DNA from: Mugil cephalus | Lineage: Eukaryota; Chordata; Actinopteri; Mugiliformes; Mugilidae | Assembly (NCBI RefSeq): GCF_022458985.1 | Contig: NC_061789.1 | Location: 20,316,357 to 20,380,356 of the forward strand | DNA length: 64,000 bases | Direction of reading: 5' to 3' | In this document: in pieces, positions 28,234 to 40,014 of the stretch | Layout of the letters: each line of letters opens with the position of its first letter | How positions within the stretch are numbered: position 1 is the first letter of the stretch | The notes under the pieces: generated by a model | What the model was told of the DNA's origin: nothing | Databases searched by the model: none | The model's input: the letters and a program-made list of their open reading frames with translations, nothing else | Translations under genes and position numbers: made by a program

Positions 28234-29919
28234 CTTCAGATTACGATTAAGTTTTCCCCCCAAACCTAGCAAGTTAACATTTCTAATGAGCCTCTTCAAG
28301 GTACCTCACATTTGGGTTTGGATAATAAGTGGGGTCAGGGCGGATTTGGTTTCAGTTGAGTTTCACTCGTCAGTATCCAGTCAGTTAACAGGGAATCTAC
28401 GATATGACTAATCTCTCCCTTCGTGTGAAGGAGAAACCGCTAAAACAAAGGTTTTTAAAAAGTGAAATGAAATATAAGAACCGAGGATTTAGATTCAAAA
28501 CAGATATTTGAGGAGTGCTTTAAGGTGACGGCTACTTAGGAATACCTCAGGAGCTCTGAACACCACAGACGCATGCTTGAATGTAGCTCTCACCCCATTA
28601 AACAACAGGACATGATATTTGTTGCCATTAGAATAAGCTTAGACTTAAATACAGTGTGAAACATGAGAAAACATGGGAGGTGTTGATATAGGTAGCTTCA
28701 CCATTAAGTAGAACTTTCATTTTCATCGTGCAAGTAAATTCAGTGTTTAACCTTTCATTTACAAACATTCTAGTGTTGCAATCATAACCTGCATGGAAAG
28801 AATATACTCAAACTGTTCCCAAGTCTGAAAAGTGCCCTGGTGTGTGGACGTCTCCACTTATGATTAATATATGAGGACGTTTCTGTTACATAACTTAACA
28901 TATGAACGATCCGTATGGGTCCCACGTGGGTCGTGCTGAATATTCAAGCTCAGAGTGCACAGATCTCCACTCAAACACAGGACGATGCAGCATTGCACAG
29001 TTTTTAAATTAAGAAAGAGAAAGAAATTCTGACAGATTGATGCATTGGGAAAATGTCAGATCAGTCAGTCAGTAATTGTTTTAAGATGATGCAAAATGTT
29101 TACTTTTGCAATATCATGTTTGTCCAGGAGTGCACAACACTATGTAAAATATCACTTGGAAGACTTTTCGTGCCAAACAATTGTCCCTATAAAATTATAA
29201 TATGTGTTTGTTTCTAAAAGTAAATAGAGGGCATGTGTATATCCTGTTATGTGACTGACAAATACAAAATCTTAATTCATTTGTCCCTGTTGCGATGCAC
29301 AAAGTACTCATAGTATTTTAAACAAAGTCATATGTGTTCATGGTACTTTCTTTCTTTCCTGCTCATCTGTTCTAATGTTGTCAATTAAATGTAAAAAATA
29401 ATCTCCTTCCTTGAAGGCCCATATATTATATTTTTGACCATCCTGTCTTATATCATGACTCTTTTTCTTACCTGACAGCATCCTCTTTAAGGTTTACAGT
29501 TGTGGGGAATCTGTCTAAATAGGAAAAATAGTTTCACAGTTCAGTGGGAAACCTTAACGTGGCTGTCAAAATCTGCCTCACGTTTGACTGTGGTGCTGAT
29601 GGAAGTGGGTAAGTCAGTTCAGTTTGCACATTTAAAAGTAAGTTCAGTGTTGATGTGAATGTTGAAAAAGCAAACTTGTTGATAGTTTTAAGGCACTGCT
29701 TCATCCTGCTTCTTTTGGAGTTTACCTGAAACAAACATGTGATTTAACATGAAGTAATCTGTATTATTTTTGTTTTGTTTGTTTGCTAAAAAGGAAGTTT
29801 TATTTCTTTTTTATGGAGGGGTGGGGGTGGGGGGGTTTGAAAGCATTATTTTTGTTTTACCTCTTGTTTATATTTTCAAATTCCTCAGGCTGGGTTTAGG
29901 AAACTATTTGATTTTTAAT

Positions 29920-29925
29920 AATAAA
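29920..29925 (+). promoter_or_regulatory. AATAAA polyadenylation signal, likely dnajb1
   Basis: Hexamer about 1.7 kb after the stop codon, followed by a T-rich stretch. Confidence 0.45.
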
Positions 29926-30270
29926 ACTTTTATTAACTGATTATCAGACATTTTTAATAGTCATTTCTTATGCTGTGGTGATGGTGATTTGCATTTTCTC
30001 ATTAAAGAAACTGGCAGACAACTTTGTGTGAGTTATGTCTTGGTAATTTCATTATCCAGGAGAGTTTAACAGCTATTTGGCTCCAAACAGTCAACGATTT
30101 CACCCGATGTAGCACTTTACTGTAAGTATGCAACATCTTATCTTTTTGGTTCAGGGAACCTCATTTAATCGTGAGTGGCTGTTTAAAATAATTGTATGTA
30201 CGCATGCGATGCTCAACTACAGCTATTCTGTAGGATTCTGGAATTTAAAGTATTTTGATGTAGTGTGTAG

Positions 30271-30284
30271 CCGCTAGAGGGCAG
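30271..30284 (+). promoter_or_regulatory. CTCF-like motif
   Basis: CCGCTAGAGGGCAG fits the CTCF core consensus CCGCNAGGNGGCAG with one deviation. It is intergenic between dnajb1 and gipc1. Prediction from motif only. Confidence 0.4.
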
Positions 30285-30624
30285 AAGAAAGCTGTATGAG
30301 TGTCTGCTACGCAGCAGCTACTGTCGCACAAAAAACAGGAGTTCAGAGTTATGAGGAGTGGAATACCAGAGTGTTTTTACCACGAGGCTGCTGTCCCGTA
30401 GTCACTATATAAAGCACAGGTGCCAAACATGCGGCCCGCCAGAGGGTCTAATCTAGCCCGCAGAATGAATTTGCAAAATGAGAATATTAAATAGAAGACT
30501 GCATTTTTTTTCAATGAAAGTAGCTGCTATCCCTAATTTGTCCTCTTTGTAATTTGTAGTTAGAGAATTGGACAGAACACTGGGACCTAGAACTAAACAG
30601 TAGACAGTAAGAAGAATAAGAAGG

Positions 30625-30626
<2 letters not shown>

Positions 30627-30671
<45 letters not shown>
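30627..30671. repeat. (ATT)n microsatellite
   Basis: About 15 uninterrupted trinucleotide units followed by a poly-T run. Confidence 0.97.
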
Positions 30672-30673
<2 letters not shown>

Positions 30674-31058
30674 TTTTTTTATCGTCATTGTCTGGTGAAA
30701 AACAACAAAATGCAGTTTGGCAGCTCGTTGGTTCGGTAATAAAAATATATAACATATAAAATATATAAAATAATAACTATAGCAGCGTAAAGATAATAAA
30801 ACAAATTATAGCAGCTATACACAATAAAATAGAATATAGACAATAAAAGCACATAGTAGGACGGAAATTGGTATAACGAGGGAACAAAATAACAGCATTT
30901 AAAACAGTAAACAATAAATCAATAGGGTAAATCGTACCTACAAATGACAAAAAAAAAAAAAAAAAAAACAGAAGTTGTTAGTAATAGCTTATTATTCTGT
31001 TATATTACTATGTAACACTGTAATATATTTTAACGTAGAGCGCTGTAGTGGACCGTGG

Positions 31059-31072
31059 CCAGCAGGTGGCAG
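31059..31072 (+). promoter_or_regulatory. CTCF-like motif
   Basis: CCAGCAGGTGGCAG closely fits the CTCF core. It has the same orientation as the motif at 30271. Prediction only. Confidence 0.45.
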
Positions 31073-31753
31073 TGTACACATACTGTTTAACAACCATCAT
31101 ACGAAGCGTTTAGACCAAAAGCCTTAATAAAATAATAATAAAATCATTCAACTTTTTTAAAAAGGGACATCTCTCTACCCAAGAGATGTCCCGCCTCATT
31201 CATCTTTCATAACAAAAGACACCGTACATTGATTTTTGTGCATCATATCTTTGAGATACAGCTCTTCTAAAAGCCAATATTTAAAATAGAAAAGTGCTGA
31301 TGGACACAAATATATTTCTATCTAAAGCCTGCTTTAATTCAGGAAACGGATTGTTTCTCGTTGCGTAAACCTCACAAGCGAGGAGGACAACAATCGCTCT
31401 CAGCGAGATATTTGCGTTTACGAGGAAACTTGAAGGCATCATTGTTCCACCCTGCCTGGTCTGGCACGAAGCTAATGTACAGCAGCATACCGACACACTC
31501 ACACACACTCGTAGCGTATTTACCTGCCAACTGAACAAGTCAGGGCCAAGTCGACTTGTCAAGGGGCGGAGGAGTAACAGATATCGGACTTTATCTGCAG
31601 GCCAGCGGTGTTTTTTTCTTTTCCTTACTTTTTTTTTATTTTATTTTATTTATTTTTTTACAAATAACAACATAAGCACCGTTAGCAGGCTAAGCTACCA
31701 GGAAGAGCCGAGGATAGTTGGCTAAAAGTCCTGCTCTGGTAAGAATAACTGCT

Positions 31754-31786
31754 CTGGCCTGGCCTGGCCTGGTCTGGTCTGGTCTG
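31754..31786. repeat. (CTGGY)n pentamer repeat
   Basis: Three CTGGC units followed by three CTGGT units and CTG, just inside the first gipc1 intron. Confidence 0.9.
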
Positions 31787-32235
31787 CCATGTTTACTCGT
31801 TTCTGCCCAGATTTAGCACGCACTGGTTACAATTAGCTAGCTAACTAACCCCTGCTCGTTAGCTTAATTCGCCACTAAGGGTGGGGGTTGACGTTCACTA
31901 GCCTAGCTTCCGTCTGAGGTAGCCGGCTGAGGTCCAGGCTGCTGGGGAGCTGTCAGTGTTTGTGGAAGAGATATGAAGGGATCTAGATACAATGTAGCTT
32001 TAATTAGCTGCGATCTATATACTATTACGAATTACACAGAGTATCTGCAGTGAGTTGCCATTGATTTGGTAACGTACCGAAATGAGCAGTCACCAGTCAC
32101 ATGATCAATAACTCTGCATTAAATGTACATTAAAATCGTGCTCTTGCCCTTTATTTGTCATTTTTTGTGTGCACACATGTTTGGCCAATAAAGCTGATTC
32201 TGATCCTGAAATTAAAGTCTCTCTCTGTGTTCCAG

Positions 32236-32494
32236 CTGAAGACCTGACCTCCGTCTGCAGATTGCTGGACTTGACTGATCCAGCTATGTAAGGTTCTCTG
32301 ATGTGTGGATTTCTAAATCCATACAGTGCCTGGTCAAGACAACTCGTGAGCTGGCCTGGAGGACAGTACTCACACGGTGACGTAACTATCCAACAGACCT
32401 ACAGCTGATTTGGCTGAACAGGTGTATGTTGGTCTGGATTGTAGCATAACTGCTTCCTGCCCTCTGCTCCCTGTGGTTCCCTTGCAAGTCTACT
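32236..32494 (+). other. probable gipc1 5' UTR exon portion
   Basis: A good acceptor (CTCTCTGTGTTCCAG, ending at 32235) opens a segment continuous with the gipc1 start codon. A matching donor CTCTG|GTAAGA ends a possible upstream non-coding exon at 31738. Confidence 0.45.
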
Positions 32495-34475
32495 ATGCCT
32501 CTGGGACTGGGAAGGAGGAAGAAGGCGTCCCCGTTAGTTGAGAATGAGGAAGCCGAGCCCATCCGTGCGGGCCTCAATGTGGCAGGTATGGAAGGCCTTG
32601 ATGGAGGTGTGGTCGGGTTGGGCGAAGGGGCCGCCTCTGAAGGTCTGCCTCCCCCTCCTAACAGCATGCGACCTCGCCTCATATTCCACACGCAGCTCGC
32701 TCACGGTAGCCCCACAGGCCGCATCGAAGGCTTCAGTAATGTGCGGGAGCTCTACGCTAAGATTGGCGAGGCCTTTGGGATACCACCATCTGAGGTGAGC
32801 CAGAGCAGCTCATTGTGATAGGTTTGCTTCATCGTCAGGTTTAGCACTCAGTAAAATTTACTTGATGTTTTGTCTCCTCAGGTCATGTTTTGCACACTGA
32901 ACACTCACAAGGTGGACATGGATAAACTGCTGGGAGGTCAGATTGGTCTGGAAGACTTTATATTTGCACACATTAAAGGCCAACGTAAGGAAATAGACGT
33001 GTTCAAAGGGGAAGATGCACTGGGATTGACCATCACTGATAATGGAGCGGGCTACGCTTTCATCAAGGTGAGGAGTGTGAAAATGGCTAAGAAAATGTTT
33101 GTCTTTTGCCTCAAGTATCCACAGCAAAGACGTGACCCGAGACTGTTGCATGTAAAATTAAATGTGAATGACTCACTTGTGGAAGGGTAAGAAAAAGAAG
33201 AAGCAGAAGCTGGAAGTGTATTGGATTCATTGTTTGTTTTTGCTGTTTTTCAGAGGATCCGGGAGGGCAGCGTCATCCACCAGATCCAGGTTATCAACGT
33301 GGGAGATATGATTGAGTCAATAAACGGCCATCGCCTTATTGGCTGTCGACACTATGAGGTGGCCAAGATGCTGAAGGAGCTTCCCAAAGGGAAAGAGTTC
33401 ACTATCAAGCTGGTGGAGCCTCTCAAAGCCTTTGGTAGGTGTGGGAAGAAGACAACGTGATCTTGTTGCCTGGTTGTGCTTCACAATCCGTGTGGCCCTC
33501 AACCTCATGGATAAATCTGTGATCTCTGTACTGTTGCCCTGCACCCTCTATGCAGCACAAGAATCATGTGAACTGCAGGCTGTCAGCTAGGAACACAAAA
33601 TGTCTCTGTTGCCACATAACATCCCAACCCATCTTTTATTGGTTCTCAGCGTGGCTCTTATATTTATAGATGCTAATCCAATGTCCTAAAAACGTATAAT
33701 CTTCTTGAACTAGACAGCTATCAGATCTTTATGGATGCCTGTCTCATCTTCAAAGTTTTAAATGCTCTTGCCCCCCCCCCCCACCACTGAATGAATTCAT
33801 CCAGAGAAAAAAACACTGAAGAACAAGAGCTCTAACTAGAGGTGACTGTAATGTAATATGAGTCATCAAACTGAATTCTCCCAAATTGTCTCATGAAGAA
33901 CAGCACTGTTACAGATGGAAAAATGAAAAGACACCATTGTCATTTCTTTACTGAACATGTTTGTTGGTGTAGATATGATCAGCCAGCGGTCTGGAGGGTC
34001 CAAGTCGGCATCGGGGGTTCAGCTGGGGACGGGTAGAGGAACTCTCCGGCTGCGGTCTAAAGGTCCTGCCACTGTGGAGGAGCTGGTGAGTGTCCCTACA
34101 GGCCTACTGTTTAGAAGCTACAGTCTGTTGCACCGTCTGAGTGTGTGATTTTGTTCTCTCAGCCTTCAGCATTCGAGGAAAAGGCCATCGAAAAAGTGGA
34201 TGACCTGCTTGAGAGCTACATGGGCATCAGAGACAGTGAGCTGGGTAAGGGTGTTTGTTTTGACTCTAGTGTCAGTCTAACTTTCATCTGTGTATTAACT
34301 AAACACTCTGTCTGTGTCCTCAGCTGCTACCATGGTGGAGCTGGGAAAAGACAAAAAGAACCCAGATGAGTTTGCAGAGGCACTAGATGAAACCCTGGGA
34401 GACTTCGCTTTCCCCGATGAGTTTGTTTTCGACGTCTGGGGTGCCATCGGCGACGCCAAGGTTGGCCGAGTGTAA
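32495..34475 (+). CDS. gipc1: PDZ domain-containing protein GIPC1, complete
   Basis: Exons 32495..32794, 32882..33067, 33254..33434, 33973..34085, 34163..34244 and 34324..34475 give 337 residues (human GIPC1 333). The N-terminus [22 protein letters not shown]-type sequence distinguishes GIPC1 from GIPC2/3. Domains in order are GH1 ([39 protein letters not shown]), a PDZ domain at about 130-215 with carboxylate-binding loop [10 protein letters not shown] and [20 protein letters not shown], and the C-terminal GH2 ([36 protein letters not shown]) that binds myosin VI. The protein is an adaptor linking receptors with PDZ ligands (neuropilin-1, TGF-beta type III and others) to myosin VI for endosome trafficking. 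All phases are consistent. Confidence 0.97.
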
Positions 34476-35798
34476 CCGCAGAATCTAATGGAGCAAAGCG
34501 ACCTGTGTGGGCGTTCCACCCACAACGTTCAGCACTACTAGAGAACACAACACTACCGTCATGAGTTTGTTTTTATTCCACCATCTATTTCTTCTATTTT
34601 TGTGAGTTTGTACCTTTGGGAGACTCTTCCCTGACAAAGAGGATAACCCGGTTCATTTCAGAGGAAGGTGACTGCGATGACTTCCCAAGTGCTTTTATTT
34701 GTCTTCCAGCTTTATTCAGAAACAACGAGCACGCCGACGAACATTTCCTTCGAACGCATCACATGAGCCTGCACGTCATCGTTGTAGTTGCTGGTAGTGG
34801 AACGGGTTGAGCGCAGGTTTTTGGGAGAAATGAAAGACAACGGCTGACACCAAGTAGCCCTTTGATATTTAGCTCAAAGACGTGATATTTTCCACATTGC
34901 ACTGTGTTGAACTGGGCTGTAAACCAATGTCAGAAGTGAATATACAGTAGATTGCACTGTACCTTACTGAGCTATTGCACATTGCAAGGCATCGGCATTC
35001 CCGAAGTAAAGTGTCGTCCTGAACCACTTGTTAGTTTTCAAGCATGTGCTGTTACATTTTTACCTTATAATGCATTCTACTGGTTCTTCTTTTTTTAAGG
35101 TAATGTTGCAGAGGACTCATCTTAGTGAATTGTAGCTCTTGACTAAAAAGCTCAGTGGTGTCTGTTGACGGGTAACACACTCCATGCTGGAATGATGTCA
35201 CATTCCTGTCTTTCATACATTTGACAGTGTTGAAGAAAATCAGTGTTAACTTACTTTTACTGAAGGTCATTATGTTTAGAATGAGAAGCAGGTTGGTTTC
35301 CAGCTTTGTGGATTGTGTTGACTTTTATTTTGTTTGGTTTTATTTTTTATAGCTGGTGTTTTTTATATGAGGTGATACGATATCTATTTTAAAACAACGG
35401 TCGTGTAACAGATGGATATTTTCATCTCGTGTTGTACTTTATTACAGAAAGCATTATTAAAGAAGGAGAGAAAGCAAGACGGAGCAGTTGTGTAAAATAG
35501 AAAATGGCCTTCATTTCTTCTTATTTTTTTACCTTTTATACGTTTAGTTCGAAGTCTGGTGTGGTGTTGTGAAACAAGTATACCAACAGTGGAGCTGAAC
35601 ACTAAAAGACTTCTGTTACCCTGCAGTCCTGTATGTTGTTCATAGAAAGGGGGGAAAAAAAGTCACTATTCAGTCTCGGTGAACACACCTCCTACCGAAA
35701 CTCTCGGTGTTAACCTCTTCAGTATTCCCACCTGTTTGAAGCTATTTTGTCGTTTTTTTTCCTTCTTCAGAGTCAATAATTATCTAAATGGGTTATGT

Positions 35799-35804
35799 AA
35801 TAAA
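35799..35804 (+). promoter_or_regulatory. AATAAA polyadenylation signal, likely gipc1
   Basis: Hexamer about 1.3 kb after the gipc1 stop, the last good signal before the repeat-containing gap. Confidence 0.5.
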
Positions 35805-36289
35805 ATTCTTCCTAGAACACTGTAACACTAAAAAGAATACATTACTTTGATGGCTTTGTATTTCACTGATGTCATTGTCCAAATACAATGCAATAACAAC
35901 ATCCACATAACAGTTTTCCTTCTGTTTGCTCTTCTTTAAACACAGCTAAAAATCAAGTTACTCTACACAGTCAGCCGCTTCAAAACAAAGCAGAGTCAGC
36001 ACTGATGTGCTGGAATGCTTTCCCGTGTTCACAGAAACCGTCTCGGGGGGTGATTACGCGTTTGTGTTTCTTCTCACTCCTGTGTCCTCCTGAAATATAC
36101 ATGGCATTTAACTAGACAGCCAAACCTCTGTGTGTGTAAGCGGGCCGCCAGGGTAACGTAATAAGATCTACCTTGATAAACTCGATAGTGCTGGTCAAGC
36201 TCAGCAGGGTCACTTACAGGCCTCAGTCCAGGAAGGTGGCAAACTGAAGGGATCTGGCCGAGCTGAACACAGAACTGGACTCTGTTTAG

Positions 36290-36605
36290 ATTACCCAACA
36301 AAACACGGGAATAAGAGCAACTGGACTGAGTTTCTTGAAGACATTTATTCCAGAGAATTTCTCCAATTCTAAAAGACTGGTGATGAATTGGGATTTAAAT
36401 ACAAAGCGCCTGTCTTCTCTTGCTAAAATGAGTGAATAATTTCCTGACTGCTGTCCTGTGTTGAGCCATGTGTTTGTGGATGGGTTGTTTGGTTTCCCCA
36501 ATGTACAAGTATGTACATTCCTCACCGCACTGAACAGGATACACTGCATTACTCTGTTTTTGCTTCTTCTCCTTAACTTCCGTCCTTGTGGGCCTGGGAA
36601 ACATT
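36290..36605 (-). mobile_element. Penelope-like retroelement fragment (GIY-YIG endonuclease)
   Basis: The minus-strand frame contains VYPVQCGEECTYLYIGETKQ followed by HKHMAQHR, the hallmark of the GIY-YIG endonuclease domain at the C-terminus of Penelope-like elements. It is followed by a frameshifted LAREDRRF piece. Only the 3' end is present and it is broken. Confidence 0.75.
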
Positions 36606-36845
36606 TGGACCTGTCGCTAGACTCCAGACTTATCATGTATTTGTGGGATGATCCACAGAGGCCCCTCTCCTCAACCCACAGGACCCAAAGGCCCCCAGTA
36701 ACAACGTTCTGTTTCCAGACACCACAGGACACCCTTAGAAGACCCATGTCCATTCTCAGATGAGTCGCAACTGTTTTGGAGGCACAAAGGAGACCTACAC
36801 AGTGTTAGCAAGGTGGTCATAATGTTATGCCTGTTTGGTATGCTA
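36606..36845 (-). repeat. dispersed repeat, copy A (related to 51300-51735)
   Basis: GGGATGATCCACAGAGG, CTCAACCCACAGGACCC and CACAGGACACCC occur here and in reverse complement at 51300-51410. The end GGTGGTCATAATGTTATGCC is a sequence seen at the ends of many fish repeats. Family not established. Confidence 0.6.
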
Positions 36846-37360
36846 GGACAGGATCAGAAGTGTCTTTAAACTACACGGATTGTTGTTTTCAGACCAGATA
36901 CTAGTCATTTTCTGATGGGTAACAGCTACAGATGTTCATATTTAAATCCCAACTCCGGCCACAGTTTTTTAGTACTGAAGAAACTACTTAGACTGTAAAT
37001 GCTTACAACTGTGTTTTGTGTAGCTGTGGTGAGCTCTCTTTTAAAATCTCTTCCGGAGAACTCTCAGCAACGCTGTTATTTTCCTCTGAAGTGGAAAAAC
37101 ATGCATTTAGACTCAGCTGGAGTCTGCTCTCGTTTTCAAAACCCTGTTGTTGCTGTCAGATGGGGGGTGATGACATGTCCTTTATTTACTAGAAGTGAAG
37201 CAAACCAGTTCTTCAAGTCCCTGTTGATCTATAACCCTGGTTGCTCATAAACTCTGTCCAGATTATTCTGTGGACTCGTCAGAGCACCTCTCCCCAGCAG
37301 ACCGCTCCTTCTGCCTCTTAACACAGCAATAGAAGCAGCTCCCCACCCAAACAACCTGCC

Positions 37361-39858
37361 ATGGCACTGCGCCCGCGAGCGTCCTCTCAGCCTGGAAAAC
37401 TTTCCTTCTTCCAGAATACCAAGACGACTTCGTCCCTTCGGCCGCGGGCTGTTTCCTCGCGGTCAAGCTCCATGCTGGAAGAGGAGCTGTCTTGTCCGGT
37501 GTGTTGCGAGATCTTCAAGGAACCCGTGGTTCTCAAGTGCAGCCACAGCTTCTGCCGGGCCTGTCTTCAGCAGTTCTGGAACAAGAAAAAGGCCAGGCGC
37601 GAGTGTCCCATCTGCAGGAGGAAGTGCTCCCTGACGGAGCCCACGGTCAGCCTGGCCTTAAAGAACGTGTCCGACACATTCCTGAAGGAGCAGGAGCGCA
37701 GGACTGCCGCAGCAGGGGCCGGGGCCAGCTGCAAAGCGGAGGAGGCGGTGATAGTGGAGGAGAAGTGCATCACACACGGGGAAATTCTCAAGCTCTTCTG
37801 TCTGGATGACTTGGAAGTCCTGTGCTGTGTGTGTCACACCTCAAAGAAACACCAAGGACACAGAGTGTGTCCACTGGAAGAAGGAGCTCAGGATCTCAAG
37901 GTAACTTGCTCCTGTCTGTCCATTTACTGCATGGTTAAATCATGATTTTTCCACATTTGAAGTGTAATTTCGGTGCTTGAAAATGAAGTGCAGGAATTCT
38001 GATATATTTTTTTTAACAACTTAAGAATTGTTAGTTGTGCAAAGTGATGAAATTTGCCGAGTTAGGCTAAATATAACTGTAGGATGGATGTGACATTCTG
38101 ATGGCCACACTTTCAGGCAGAGCTAAAGAACGAGCTGGTCCCTCTGAAGAAAAACCTGCGTCGCCTGTATGAAGCCAAACAGGAGTGTGATGACACAACG
38201 GTGCACATCAAGGTATCAATAAACACACAGATCCACGAAACACTAGAGGTTGTGCTTGACCGCCGCCTCGGTCGTGAGTGAAGCTGAGCCACTGTTGGTG
38301 TATAAACACGACAGCTAGCAAAGACACCAGATTCTTCCAAGTTGATAGACTGAGACACGACTTACTGTTTTAAAGAAGTACACAAAGTATATTGAAATGA
38401 TTAACAGACGGAATACTGAGAGATACCAAACAGAAACTAGAAAAGCGTTGAGGCAAAAATAAGTAGGCTAACAGACTACTATTCCCATGTGTGCCAGAAC
38501 CAGACTCTGGCTACGGAGAGGCAGATCAGGCAGGAGTTTGAGCAGCTCAGAGAGTTCCTCCAGAAGGAGGAGGAAGCGCGACTGGCCACACTGCGGCAGG
38601 AGGACGAGGAGAAGAAAGAGCTGGTGAAGAGGAAGTCTGACAGCATCACCAGAGACATCCTCACCCTCTCCCATGCCGTCATTGCCATCGAGAACGAGAT
38701 CGCATCCAGCGACGCCCTTTTCCTCCAGGTGAGCAGCTTCTAGAATGTTTCCCCGTCCCCATTCATGCTCACTACTACACACTACACACTAGGACACACT
38801 GCAACACACCATTTATGAGCGTGTCTTGTCTTTTCAGAATTATAACAACACAAAGAAAAGGTAGGAGTTCTTTTAATCTCCTGCCACATTACTGCAACTT
38901 TATTATGTATTTTTAGTATTTTTGGATGATTCTGGTTTGTAATTTCTCTCTCACAGAGCTCAGATCCCACAGAAGGATCCAGAAAAAGTGTCAGGCGCGC
39001 TGATAAATGTGCCCAAGCATGTCAGTTCCCTCAAGTACCACGTGTGGGAGAAGATGGTGGAGCTTGTTCAGTACAGTAAGCAAACGTTTGACTCTCTGTG
39101 AAATTTCTAGTGGAATTTGAAAAGGCCGAAAAGGCCTAGTTGTTGTGGAGCAGGAATCAATAGTTTGACCCTGATGACGAATGTTGTGCAGGTAAGTAAG
39201 TAAAGCAGTAAGAACAACAATATTAAATGGAGCAATAACTATTTTCCCTTTTCTAAGCACATTACTAAAATACCATGTCCATGCTCCTTTTCCTTTAGCG
39301 CCGATCACCCTGGACCCTAACACTGCCTACTCCTGGTTGTCCCTCTCTGCTGACCTGACCAGCGTGGCCAACAGTGGATCCCTGAAGACGCTCCCGGACA
39401 ATCCCGAACGTTTCGGCCACTTCGTCTTCGTGCTGGGCTCAGAGGGCTTCACTTCAGGACGTCACGCCTGGGAGGTGGAAGTGGGCGACAAGGTGGACTG
39501 GATGCTGGGGGTGGTCAAAGCGTCCATTGACAGGAAAGGCCGTATTTCGGGCTGTCCCGAGGGCGGCTTCTGGATGATCTCGCACTACGAGGGCGAGTAC
39601 TCGGCCATGACGAGGCCCAGCACCCCGCTGCTGCTGGAGGGGGAGTTGACTCGGGTCAGGGTGCAGCTGGACTATGACTCCGGAGAGGTGATCTTCTCCA
39701 ACCCTGTCAACATGACGCCCATCTACACATTTACTGACTTCTTCACCGAGAAGATGTACCCTTTCTTCTGCCCTGGAGCCAACATCAACGGGAACAACCC
39801 CAAGCCTCTTCAGATCTGTCCTGTGAAGGTGGCTGTGTGGAACAGCGCCACGTGGTGA
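37361..39858 (+). CDS. class IV TRIM E3 ubiquitin ligase (TRIM35/TRIM39/A33-like), complete
   Basis: Exons 37361..37900, 38117..38212 (96 nt), 38498..38728 (231 nt), 38838..38860 (23 nt), 38957..39075 and 39299..39858 give 522 residues. The 96/231/23-nt exon pattern is typical of RBCC-PRY-SPRY TRIM genes. RING: C45, C48, C60, H62, C65, C68, C82, C85 (C3HC4). B-box 2: C136, H139, C147, D150, C155, C158, H163, H166. A coiled coil rich in Glu/Lys/Leu follows (exons 2-3). The PRY-SPRY starts at ITLDPNTAYSWLSLS and contains GRHAWEVEVGDKVDWMLGVV and GEVIFSNP. It should act as an E3 ubiquitin ligase recognising a target through SPRY. A Ser/Arg-rich 38-residue N-terminal tail precedes a second possible start (MLEEELSCPVC). 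The exact orthologue cannot be told; fish have expanded TRIM families. It is not in the human 19p13.12 block as far as I know. Confidence 0.92.
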
Positions 39859-40014
39859 TTTGAGAACACCCTGCAGAGGACGTCTGTGTGCTTTTTATGT
39901 TTAAGAAAGGTAGTTAAACAGAGGGTTGACAATGGTGTTTATGTGTGTAAAATGAGCATGATACAGGGGACTAATCAATAACTGGTTTATTTCACTTTCT
40001 TTAGTTTAAAGCTG

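Larger units (their letters stand above)
28234..32494. other. dnajb1 3' UTR, intergenic region and gipc1 5' UTR
   Basis: The dnajb1 3' UTR probably runs to the AATAAA at 29920-29925. The gap then holds two CTCF-like motifs (30271, 31059), a repeat piece at about 30415-30480 (ATGCGGCCCGCCAGAGGGTC, resembling fish DNA-transposon ends), an (ATT)n microsatellite (30627-30671) and poly-A (30948-30968). From about 31340 come the gipc1 promoter and non-coding 5' exons. No other gene is supported. Confidence 0.55.
34476..37360. other. gipc1 3' UTR and intergenic region to the TRIM gene
   Basis: The 3' UTR probably ends after the AATAAA at 35799-35804. The rest carries a Penelope fragment and a second repeat that recurs inverted at 51.3-51.7 kb, both listed separately. 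No gene is supported. Confidence 0.55.
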
